DNA from: Ahrensia sp. | GTDB taxonomy: Bacteria; Pseudomonadota; Alphaproteobacteria; Rhizobiales; Rhizobiaceae | Direction of reading: 5' to 3' | DNA: 64,000 nucleotides | Assembly: GCA_002706335.1 (NCBI GenBank) | Contig: PAKZ01000044.1 | Span: 62,001 to 126,000 of the forward strand | Shown: positions 7,581-14,988 of the stretch, one piece after another | How the letters are laid out: each line of letters begins with the position of its first letter | How positions within the stretch are numbered: position 1 is the stretch's first letter | Made by a program: the position numbers and the translations under genes | The notes under the pieces: generated by a model | Database searches by the model: none | Told to the model about the DNA's origin: nothing | What the model saw: the letters and a program-made list of their open reading frames with translations, nothing else

Positions 7581-8486
7581 ATGGACACGCTGACACGCAT
7601 GCGTGCCTTTATCGCCGTGGTTGAAAACGAGGGCTTTTCGGCCGCCGCCCGCAAGATCGGCCGGTCGAAGGCGTTGTTGTCGAAATATGTGCGCGAACTC
7701 GAAGACGAGCTGGGCGCGTTGCTGCTCAACCGCACGACGCGGCAGTTCTCGCTGACCGAACTCGGCCACACCTATTACAAGCGGGCGGTGGAGATCGTGC
7801 GCGAGATCGACACGCTGCAGGACATGGTGCGAGACAGCCGTGAGGGTGTGCGCGGGCGCATCAAGGTCTCCGCGCCGCGATCCTTCGCTGACGCCTCGCT
7901 CGACCAGGCGCTGATCGATTTCGTCGCCGCCAATCCGGAAATCGGTCTCGACATCCATCTGGACGACCGTTTCGTCGACCTCGTCGAGGAAGGCTTCGAC
8001 CTTGCGATCCGGGTGACGACGCTGGAGGATTCCGGCCTGATCGCGCGGCGGCTGGCGCCGTTCCGGCTGATGATCACGGCGACACCGGAAACGATCGCGA
8101 AATACGGGATGCCGGAAAAGCCGGAGGATATGGCGAAGCGGCCCTGCATCGTCGACACCAATGCGAGACGGCGCAACAACTGGGTGCTGAAATCGGCGGA
8201 CGGTGCGCCCGTGGCGGTGACAGTGAACGGGCCGATCGAGGTCAACAGTCCGCTGTCGGCGCGACTGGCGGTTCTGGCCAATCTGGGGTTCGGGATGAGC
8301 CCCGACTTCGTCGTGCGCGAGGATTTGAAAGAAGGCCGGCTGGTGCAGGTGCTACCCGACGCGATGCTGACCGAGGCCGGAATCTACGCCGTTTATCCGC
8401 ATCGACGCTATTTGCCGGCAAAGGTGCGCGCATTCGTCGACTTCCTCGCCGACTGGTTCAAGGCTTATGAACAGCGTTCGTCATAA
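7581..8486 (+). CDS. LysR family transcriptional regulator
   Basis: A 301-residue regulator with the N-terminal winged helix (MDTLTRMRAFIAVVENEGFSAAARKIGRSKALLSKYVRELEDELGALLLNRTTRQFSLTE, residues 1-60) and a LysR_substrate domain from about residue 90. The sequence style (RGRIKVSAPRSFADASLDQAL...) fits the DsdC/YafC-type group common in proteobacteria. No divergently transcribed target is adjacent. The downstream DUF1007/NicO pair is on the same strand, 57 bases away. Whether it controls those metal-export genes or the decarboxylase is unknown. Confidence 0.93.
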   Translation: MDTLTRMRAFIAVVENEGFSAAARKIGRSKALLSKYVRELEDELGALLLNRTTRQFSLTELGHTYYKRAVEIVREIDTLQDMVRDSREGVRGRIKVSAPRSFADASLDQALIDFVAANPEIGLDIHLDDRFVDLVEEGFDLAIRVTTLEDSGLIARRLAPFRLMITATPETIAKYGMPEKPEDMAKRPCIVDTNARRRNNWVLKSADGAPVAVTVNGPIEVNSPLSARLAVLANLGFGMSPDFVVREDLKEGRLVQVLPDAMLTEAGIYAVYPHRRYLPAKVRAFVDFLADWFKAYEQRSS

Positions 8487-8543
8487 TACCGCCCGCATTT
8501 TCGGTTTTGGCTTCGCCAGATTTTCAGGGATGGCCCAGCACCA

Positions 8544-9194
8544 ATGATTCGGATCGCCACCTTCGCGATTTCATGCGTCGCAGGCTTTTTGTGCCTCGCG
8601 GCATCGGCGCTTGCGCATCCCCATGTGTTTGCCGATGCGCGGCTGGAAGTCGATGTCGCGCCGGACGGCAATGTCACGGTGATGCGGCATGTCTGGCGGT
8701 TCGACGAGGTGTTTTCGTCGACCGTGATGCTGGAATTCGATTCCGACACCGACAACAAGATGGAAGTTCCGGAACTGGAGCAGGTGGCCTCGGTCGTCAC
8801 CGAATCGCTTGCCGAGTTCAACTATTTCCAGACCATCCTCGTCAGCGGCGAAAGCATCGACGTTAAGCCGGTCGACGACATGAAAGCGCTGTTCGAAGAC
8901 GGGCAGCTGATCATTTTCTTCACGACGCATCCCGTGACGCCGGTAAACGTCAACTCGTCGCCTTCTTTCGGCGTCTACGATCCAACTTTCTATACAGCGA
9001 TCGACTTTCCGGATGACAGCCAGATGGTGCTGGAAGGCGCTCCGTCCAGCTGTTCGCACAAGATGGTCGTGCCCGATCCGGACGAGGCGCTGGCGCAGAA
9101 CCAGGCGACGCTGACGGACGCTTTCTTCAACGATCCGCAGGGCACCAACTGGTCGAAACTGCTGGCGACGCGCATGGAGATTTCCTGCAAATGA
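8544..9194 (+). CDS. DUF1007 family exported protein
   Basis: A 216-residue protein with a signal peptide (MIRIATFAISCVAGFLCLAASALA, cleavage near residue 24) followed by HPHVFADARLEVDV, the conserved His-rich start of DUF1007 proteins. The domain is typically found beside NicO-type Ni/Co transporters and is thought to act in the periplasm on the same metal. The following gene starts inside its stop codon (ATGA overlap at 9191-9194), indicating translational coupling. Confidence 0.88.
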   Translation: MIRIATFAISCVAGFLCLAASALAHPHVFADARLEVDVAPDGNVTVMRHVWRFDEVFSSTVMLEFDSDTDNKMEVPELEQVASVVTESLAEFNYFQTILVSGESIDVKPVDDMKALFEDGQLIIFFTTHPVTPVNVNSSPSFGVYDPTFYTAIDFPDDSQMVLEGAPSSCSHKMVVPDPDEALAQNQATLTDAFFNDPQGTNWSKLLATRMEISCK

Positions 9195-10213
9195 AACGCC
9201 ACGGTGCTGCACGCATCGCGCTTGTCGCTGCCGGCCTGATTCTCGTTGCGGCGGGCGCGGCTTCGGCGCAGTCATCGCTGGGCATCGGTTCCAACGAGGT
9301 ATCGATCGAGCCGACCGGCGGCGTGTTTGCGCACTTCTTCCTCTGGGTTTCAGAGATGCAGCGGTCCTTCTACCGGGAGATGACCGGGGCGCTGAAGGCG
9401 ATGCGCGATGACGGTTCGGCGGTGTGGCTTCTGGTCGGGCTCTCCTTCGCCTACGGCATATTTCACGCGGCGGGGCCGGGCCACGGCAAGGCGGTGATCT
9501 CCTCCTACATGCTGGCGAACGAGACGCTGCTGCGGCGCGGCGTCATCCTCTCTTTCATCTCCGCGATGCTGCAGGCGGTGTCGGCGATCGTGCTGGTCAG
9601 CGTCGCCTTCCTCGTGCTGCGTGGCACGGCGATCAAGATGACCGACGCGACATGGTTCATGGAAACGGCGAGCTATGCCTTGATCGCGCTATTCGGCTTC
9701 TGGCTGCTGGTGACGAAGCTCATGCCACGCCGGCAGGCCGTCTCGCTGTCGTCCGCAGCGGTTCACGACCATGGTCATGCGCACAGCCGTGACCATCATC
9801 ACGGGCATGACCATCACCATCATGGCGATGGCGAGGTTTGCTCGACCTGCGGCCACGCGCATGCGCCGGATCCGAAAATGCTGGCCGGGCCGATGAACTG
9901 GCGCTCGGCCTGGGCGGCTGTCGCCGCTGTCGGTCTTCGGCCCTGTTCGGGTGCACTAATCGTGCTGACCTTCGCATTGCTGAACGGGCTCGTTGCCGGC
10001 GGCGTGCTGTCGGTGTTCGCGATGGCGGTCGGTACGGCGATCACCGTCTCGGTGCTGGCGACGATTGCCGTGACGGCGAAGAACGCGGCGCTCAAATTCT
10101 CGGGCTCCGGCGCGATGTCGACGCGGCTGCATCGCGGCATCGAGATCGGCGGCGCGGCGCTGGTGATGGTGCTCGGGATAATCCTGCTCGGCGGGGCGCT
10201 GGCGGCTTACTGA
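9191..10213 (+). CDS. NicO-family nickel/cobalt transporter (RcnA-like)
   Basis: A 340-residue membrane protein with a signal-like N-terminal helix. The transport motif HAAGPGHGKAVISSYMLANET lies near residues 95-120. A cytoplasmic His-rich loop (HDHGHAHSRDHHHGHDHHHHGDGE, about 190-215) and the second motif GLRPCSGALIVLTFAL follow. These are the defining features of PF03824, whose RcnA members export Ni2+ and Co2+. It is coupled to the DUF1007 gene, and the two probably form one metal-export unit. Its 3' end overlaps the convergent denD-like gene by 7 bases. Confidence 0.9.
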   Translation: MKRHGAARIALVAAGLILVAAGAASAQSSLGIGSNEVSIEPTGGVFAHFFLWVSEMQRSFYREMTGALKAMRDDGSAVWLLVGLSFAYGIFHAAGPGHGKAVISSYMLANETLLRRGVILSFISAMLQAVSAIVLVSVAFLVLRGTAIKMTDATWFMETASYALIALFGFWLLVTKLMPRRQAVSLSSAAVHDHGHAHSRDHHHGHDHHHHGDGEVCSTCGHAHAPDPKMLAGPMNWRSAWAAVAAVGLRPCSGALIVLTFALLNGLVAGGVLSVFAMAVGTAITVSVLATIAVTAKNAALKFSGSGAMSTRLHRGIEIGGAALVMVLGIILLGGALAAY

Positions 10214-11181
10214 AGCGATCCGCCCAACTCATCCTCGATATGAATGCGAATGATGTCGTCGAAAGAGGTTTCGGCGGTGAAGCCCAGTCTGCTCGCGCGG
10301 TTGGCCTCGAAACGTTGCGGCCAGAATTCGACGATGGCTGAAATCGCCGGATCATGTTGCTCCCGGATAAGCGCAACCGCCTTGTCGCCGGCGATGCGGC
10401 GCAGAGCCTCGATCTGTTCGCTGACCGAGACGGCGACGCCGGGCAGCGTGATGGCGCGGCGCGGGCCGATTTCTTCCGAGGGCAGCCCGGCGGCGTGCAG
10501 AAGGAAGCCGACCGCCGAGCGCGGGCTCGCATGGGTGTGCACCACGTCGCGCGACACCGGCAGGACGGCTTCCTTGCCGGCCAGCGGCTCGCGGATGATC
10601 GAAGAGAAGAAGCCGGACGCGGCGAGGTTGGGCTTGCCGGGCCGTACGCAAATGGTCGGCAGCCGCAGCGCGACGCCGTCCATGAAGCCGCGGCGGGGAT
10701 AGTCGGTCAGGATCAGTTCGCCGATCTGCTTCTGGGCGCCGTAAGAGGTCAGCGGCACTTGCTGGAAATCGTCGCCGATCGCCGGCGGGAAGGGCGCGCC
10801 GAAAACGGCGATGGAGGAGGAATAGACGACGCGGGGAGCGTAACCTTCCCGCAGCCGGATCGCGTCGAAGAGGAAGCGTGTGCCGTCGAGATTGGCGCGG
10901 TAACCCTTGTCGAAATTCGCCTCTGCTTCGCCGGAAACGACACCGGCGAGATGGAAGACCATGTCGGCATCGCGGGCGGCGAGAGCTTCGGCCACGCCCG
11001 GGTCGGCGAGATCGCTGGTCTCGGCGGTGATGTCGAACGAAGCCTGCGGCGGCTCGAAGGGCACGATGTCCTGCAGATGCAGGCTTTCGATGGCCGCGCC
11101 GTTCAGCGTACCGTCGGCGATCAGGCGTTCGGTCAGCTTGCGGCCGACCATGCCGGCGGCGCCGGTGATCGCGATCCTCAT
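10207..11181 (-). CDS. denD: D-erythronate dehydrogenase-like NAD-dependent epimerase/dehydratase
   Basis: A 324-residue extended SDR. The NAD-binding TGAAGMVGRKL motif is at residues 6-16, the Ser of YSSSIAVFG is near 126, and the catalytic YGAQK motif is near residue 150. The sequence order and the downstream RGFMDGVALRLPTICVRPGKPNLAASGFFSSIIREPLAG segment match the DenD group, which oxidises D-erythronate to 2-oxo-D-erythronate. The usual partner genes otnK and otnC are not in this window, so the substrate is less certain. Start 11181 has GGAGAA upstream and its ATG overlaps the stop of the small membrane protein gene. Confidence 0.82.
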   Translation of the reverse strand: MRIAITGAAGMVGRKLTERLIADGTLNGAAIESLHLQDIVPFEPPQASFDITAETSDLADPGVAEALAARDADMVFHLAGVVSGEAEANFDKGYRANLDGTRFLFDAIRLREGYAPRVVYSSSIAVFGAPFPPAIGDDFQQVPLTSYGAQKQIGELILTDYPRRGFMDGVALRLPTICVRPGKPNLAASGFFSSIIREPLAGKEAVLPVSRDVVHTHASPRSAVGFLLHAAGLPSEEIGPRRAITLPGVAVSVSEQIEALRRIAGDKAVALIREQHDPAISAIVEFWPQRFEANRASRLGFTAETSFDDIIRIHIEDELGGSLQ

Positions 11182-11393
11182 TTGTTTCTCCGGGCGCGGC
11201 CGCGCAGCCAAAGCCCGACGAACGGGAGGACAAGCACGGCGGCGACCACGACGGCGGCGAGGACAGGGCTTTGCGTCCCGATCGCCATCATGATCGAGGG
11301 CAGGAAATAGAGGATCAGCGCGAAGCCGAGGAAAAGGATCGCGGCGCTGATCAGCGTCTTGCGGTCATAATTGCCGTCACGGTTTTCGGACAT
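11178..11393 (-). CDS. Small two-helix membrane protein
   Basis: A 71-residue protein (MSENRDGNYDRKTLISAAILFLGFALILYFLP...) with two hydrophobic segments at about residues 14-34 and 42-62 and a basic C-terminus (RGRARRNK). I do not recognise a family. It sits between an SDR gene and the denD-like gene. Its start shares one base with the SDR stop codon (TGATG), and its own stop overlaps the denD start (ATGA), so all three genes are translationally coupled. Confidence 0.7.
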   Translation of the reverse strand: MSENRDGNYDRKTLISAAILFLGFALILYFLPSIMMAIGTQSPVLAAVVVAAVLVLPFVGLWLRGRARRNK

Positions 11394-12148
11394 CAGAGCG
11401 TCCAGCCTCCGTCGATGGGGATTGCGGTTCCGGTGGTAAAGGCGGCGGCGTCGCTGGCCAGATAGACGGCGAGGGCGGCGACCTCCTCCGGCCTGCCGAC
11501 GCGGCCCATAGGCTGGCGCTCGACGAACATGGCGAGCGCCTTGTCGGCGCCGCCGACCGACTTGCCGAGTTCCTCGACGCGGCCATGCCACGAGGGCGAT
11601 TCGATCGTCCCGGGGCAGATGGCGTTGCAGCGGATGCCCTGGCGGATGAAGTCCTGCGCGACCGACTTGGTCAGGCCGATGACAGCGGCTTTTGTCGCGC
11701 CATAGGCATAGCGGTTGGGAGCGCCCTTCAAGGATGAGGCACCCGACGACATGATGACGATCGATCCGGAGGTTTCATTGGCAGCAGCGCGGGTCAACAT
11801 TTCCGGCAGGAAGGCACGGATCATGCGGTGCATCGACTTGACGTTGAGGTCGAAGGAGAAATCCCAGTCGTCCTCGGAGCATTCCAGCACCGTGCCGTGA
11901 TGCACAAAGCCGGCGACATTGGCCAGAATGTCGATTCCGCCGACGGCGCCGGCATAGGCCTCGACTGCCTCCGTATCGGTGACGTCGAGGCGGGCCTTGG
12001 CGGCGTTGAGGCCGTCGAGCTTGTCGATATCACGATCGGAGGCGTGCACCGTCGCGCCCTCGGCGGCAAAGGCTTCCGCGATGGCGCGGCCGATTCCCTG
12101 ACCCGCCGCCGTCACCACGGCAATCTTTCCCTCAAGCTGTCCGGCCAT
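11393..12148 (-). CDS. SDR family oxidoreductase (BDH2 / ketodeoxyfuconate dehydrogenase-like)
   Basis: A 251-residue classical SDR with a cofactor motif TAAGQGIGRAIAEAF (residues 13-27), NVAG, catalytic Ser in MSSGASS, YAYGATK (Tyr/Lys near 158-162) and the GTIESPSWHGR substrate loop. That loop resembles mammalian BDH2 and bacterial 2-keto-3-deoxy-L-fuconate dehydrogenases, which act on small hydroxy acids. It is the first gene of a coupled trio with the small membrane protein and denD-like dehydrogenase, so a sugar-acid pathway is likely. The exact substrate is inference. Confidence 0.85.
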   Translation of the reverse strand: MAGQLEGKIAVVTAAGQGIGRAIAEAFAAEGATVHASDRDIDKLDGLNAAKARLDVTDTEAVEAYAGAVGGIDILANVAGFVHHGTVLECSEDDWDFSFDLNVKSMHRMIRAFLPEMLTRAAANETSGSIVIMSSGASSLKGAPNRYAYGATKAAVIGLTKSVAQDFIRQGIRCNAICPGTIESPSWHGRVEELGKSVGGADKALAMFVERQPMGRVGRPEEVAALAVYLASDAAAFTTGTAIPIDGGWTL

Positions 12149-12167
12149 GTTACCTCCCGTCTTTCGG

Positions 12168-13295
12168 TCAGGCGACTGTCGCGACCATGTGCACCGCGAT
12201 GCGGTCGCCGCCCATATTCTCTTCGCGGTCTAGCACGAAGCCAAGGCGCTTGTACCACCCCAGGGCGGGATTGCGCGCATTCGTCATCAGCCTGATTTCC
12301 GGCAGGCCGAGCGCGCGGGCGCGATCGAAGGTTGCCTGCATCATCGCCTTGCCGAGGCCGCTGGCGGCGACCGCAGGCAGCGTGGCGATCGATTCCAGAT
12401 ACAGATAACCGGCCGCGCGGCGCAGGATCAGCAGTCCATGGCTGTTCGGGGCGAGCCAGGCCTCGCACTCGGCTAGAACCGAAGCATAGTCCCAGCGCAA
12501 CGGCATCGGTTCGCCGCCGGTGGCGTCGCGGGTGCGGGCATAGGCCTGGGCCTGGATCGCCTCGACAATCTCGCGATGCTCGGGGCCGATGCGTTCCAGC
12601 ACGACGCCATTCGCCTCCAGGCGACGCGCGGTGAGCGCGGACAGGGCGACGCGCTGCCGGCCTTCTTCATCGAAATTCTCCGGCGCGAGCCAGGTCTCGA
12701 AGGCGGCCTTTGCCTGCGGCCATTCGCGGTCGAGGAGCGAGAACCAGGTAGTGTCGCGATTTTCGCCCTTGACCACGGCCGCCTGTCGAAAGGTTCCTTC
12801 GCAGGTCATTGCAAACCGCTTCGCCGCGCGTTTCGACGGCTCGTTGCGGTCGTTGCATTTCCATTCGAAACGGCGGTAGCCGAGATCGTCGAAGACGTGG
12901 GCGGCGAAGAGGTAGAAGGCCTCGGTCGCCGCCGGGGTCTGCGCCATGATGGACGACCATAGGATGTGACCGATCTCGATGACGCCGTTCGCGGTGTCGA
13001 TGCGCAGGAAGGTCTGCCGGCCGGCGACCTTGCCCGAGGCCTTGTCGATGACGGCGTAATAGAGCGGATCGGTGCTGGTTTCCGCCTTGTCCAGCCATGG
13101 CTGGTAAGCCTCGCGGCTTGCCGGCGGCAATTCCGGCAGCCAACGGAAGCGTGAATCCGCATCATGCATGGTCGAGGCGGCAAAGAGCGCATCCCCGTGA
13201 CGGGCGGCCGAAAGGCGCTCCAGTCGCACGAAGCGGCCTTCCAGAACGTCGACATTCGGAGCGGAGCGTGGTGTCCAGTTCGACAGGTCTTGCAT
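12168..13295 (-). CDS. Double-domain GNAT acetyltransferase
   Basis: A 375-residue protein with two acetyltransferase domains. The N-terminal half (about residues 15-215) is RimJ/RimL-like, with NGVIEIGHILWSSIMAQTPAATEAFYLFAAHVFDDLGYRRFEWKCNDRN. The C-terminal half (about 235-375) is a GNAT with a clear acetyl-CoA loop (LPAVAASGLGKAMMQATFDRARALGLPEIRLMTN) and the NPALGWYKRLGF closing motif. Start 13295 (MQDLSNWTPR) follows a GGGAC sequence. The track extension to 13565 overlaps the divergent aminotransferase and is rejected. It is unclear whether this is a natural fusion of two neighbouring enzymes. Confidence 0.82.
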   Translation of the reverse strand: MQDLSNWTPRSAPNVDVLEGRFVRLERLSAARHGDALFAASTMHDADSRFRWLPELPPASREAYQPWLDKAETSTDPLYYAVIDKASGKVAGRQTFLRIDTANGVIEIGHILWSSIMAQTPAATEAFYLFAAHVFDDLGYRRFEWKCNDRNEPSKRAAKRFAMTCEGTFRQAAVVKGENRDTTWFSLLDREWPQAKAAFETWLAPENFDEEGRQRVALSALTARRLEANGVVLERIGPEHREIVEAIQAQAYARTRDATGGEPMPLRWDYASVLAECEAWLAPNSHGLLILRRAAGYLYLESIATLPAVAASGLGKAMMQATFDRARALGLPEIRLMTNARNPALGWYKRLGFVLDREENMGGDRIAVHMVATVA

Positions 13296-13379
13296 GGCAA
13301 TTGTCCCGATCGGTGAGAATTGCGTTTCCTTAAGCGAAATGCCAGAGAGCTTCACGCCGGAAATTGTCAGGGAAACAAG

Positions 13380-14549
13380 ATGCTGCACACAGTCGCCGCC
13401 TATGATTGTATCGGGGAAGAAAACGCCTTTGCCGTGCTGGCGCGGGCGACGAAGCTGGCCGCGGACGGTCGCGACATCATCAATCTCGGCATCGGCCAGC
13501 CGGATTTCAAAACGCCGGATCACATCGTCGAGGCGGCGATCAAGGCGCTGCGCGACGGCCATCACGGCTATACGCCGGCCAATGGCATCCTGCCGGCGCG
13601 CGAGGCGGTGGCGCGGCGCACGCTGACCATGACAGGTATCGAAATCTCGCCGGAGAGCGTGATGATCATGCCGGGCGGAAAACCCACCATGTATGCGGCG
13701 ATCACGCTGTTCGGCGAGCCGGGCGCGGAGATCCTCTACCCGGATCCGGGCTTTCCGATCTACCGCTCGATGATCGAGTTCACGGGTGCGACGCCGGTAC
13801 CGGTGCCGGTCCGCGAGGAAAACGGGTTTGCCTTCTCGGCGGAGGAGACGTTGTCGTTAATCACGCCGAATACGCGGCTGCTGATCCTCAATTCGCCGGC
13901 CAACCCGACCGGCGGCGTGACGCCCAAATCGGAGATCGATGCGCTGGTGAAGGGACTGGCGGACTTTCCGGATGTGGCGATCCTATCGGATGAGATCTAC
14001 GACATCATGACCTACGACGGCGAAACGCATACGTCGCTGCTGACTTACCCGGAGATCCGCGACCGGCTGATCGTGCTGAACGGCTGGTCGAAGACCTGGG
14101 CGATGACCGGCTGGCGGCTCGGCTGGTCGATCTGGCCGGACGGGCTGATCGACAAGGTGCGCAAGCTCGCCGTCAATTGCTGGTCCTGCGTCAACGCGCC
14201 GTCGCAGTTCGCCGGCATCGCGGCGATCGACGGGCCGCAGGACGCGGTCGGGGAGATGATGGCCGCCTTCGACAAGCGCCGGCATATCGTCGTCGAGAAG
14301 ATGAATGCGCTGCCGGGTGTGAGTTGCGCGACGCCGAAAGGTGCGTTCTACGCCTTCCCGAATGTCTCCGAGACCGGCTGGAAGGCGAAGAAGCTTGCCT
14401 CGGCGCTTCTGGAGGATGCCGGCGTGGCGCTGATCGGCGGGCCGGATTTCGGCATTCTCGGCGAGGGCTATATAAGGCTCTCCTTTGCCAACTCGGCGGA
14501 GAATATCGAAAAGGCGATCGAACGGATCGGCGATTTCCTTCAGCGATAG
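13380..14549 (+). CDS. Class I/II PLP-dependent aminotransferase
   Basis: A 389-residue fold-type I aminotransferase. Visible motifs are INLGIGQPDF near the N-terminus, NSPANPTGG, the SDEIYD strand and the PLP-lysine segment SKTWAMTGWRLGW, with the C-terminal arginine in GYIRLSFANS. These place it in the aspartate/aromatic aminotransferase superfamily (COG0436), which makes or breaks down amino acids via 2-oxo acids. Start 13380 (MLHTVAAYDC) follows AGGGAAAC. It is divergent from the double-GNAT gene. Substrate specificity cannot be read from the sequence. Confidence 0.9.
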   Translation: MLHTVAAYDCIGEENAFAVLARATKLAADGRDIINLGIGQPDFKTPDHIVEAAIKALRDGHHGYTPANGILPAREAVARRTLTMTGIEISPESVMIMPGGKPTMYAAITLFGEPGAEILYPDPGFPIYRSMIEFTGATPVPVPVREENGFAFSAEETLSLITPNTRLLILNSPANPTGGVTPKSEIDALVKGLADFPDVAILSDEIYDIMTYDGETHTSLLTYPEIRDRLIVLNGWSKTWAMTGWRLGWSIWPDGLIDKVRKLAVNCWSCVNAPSQFAGIAAIDGPQDAVGEMMAAFDKRRHIVVEKMNALPGVSCATPKGAFYAFPNVSETGWKAKKLASALLEDAGVALIGGPDFGILGEGYIRLSFANSAENIEKAIERIGDFLQR

Positions 14550-14672
14550 GTCCGACTATCCCAGGACGGGCAGGAAAGGCCTGCCCGGGAGCGGCGAACG
14601 CGATAAATCGGGGCGGCACCGGGCCGGACCTCGACGAACAGCTTCAAGATTTTCGGAAGTCCAGACGCAAAG

Positions 14673-14709
14673 CGGGCGATCTTTTGAGAAAGATCGCCCG
14701 GCTTCTTTA
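14673..14709 (+). terminator. Intrinsic terminator after the aminotransferase
   Basis: A perfect 12-bp stem (CGGGCGATCTTT / AAAGATCGCCCG) with a TGAG loop is followed by GGCTTCTTTA. It lies 124 bases past the aminotransferase stop codon, so the transcript would have an unusually long 3' tail. Confidence 0.7.
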
Positions 14710-14955
14710 GACCGCAGAGGGAGGAGCTGTCGGCCTAATATGCCACCACTGTTTCAGGATGACACGAATCAGTAACCAAATGGTTAGCGATCCGGCGAAT
14801 ACATGCAATTCCGTGCAGTAACAGAGGAGCGTCTATTTGCGTTCACTGAGACATTTTCGCCACAGGACGGCAAAGTTCAGGCAAGTTTGACGACTACTTG
14901 CGCGTGTGTCTTCGAAATATAGGCAAGATCTTGCCTACCTTTAGGGAAGGAACGG

Positions 14956-14980
14956 GGTCCGGCGCCATGTGCGCCGGACC
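14956..14980 (-). terminator. GC hairpin at the end of the dctPQM operon
   Basis: Perfect 10-base arms GGTCCGGCGC and GCGCCGGACC around a 5-base loop, 9 bases past the dctM stop. The following minus-strand sequence is pyrimidine-rich but lacks a U-run, so termination may be partial or rho-assisted. Confidence 0.45.
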
Positions 14981-14988
14981 GTATCTGC

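Larger units (their letters stand above)
14550..14988. other. Convergent intergenic region with several palindromes
   Basis: No gene is seen between the aminotransferase and the convergent dctM. The region holds a strong intrinsic terminator (14673-14709), a 14-bp palindrome TAACCAAATGGTTA (14773-14786), a perfect 18-bp palindrome (14920-14937) and a 10-bp-stem hairpin (14956-14980) that probably ends the TRAP operon. Confidence 0.6.
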
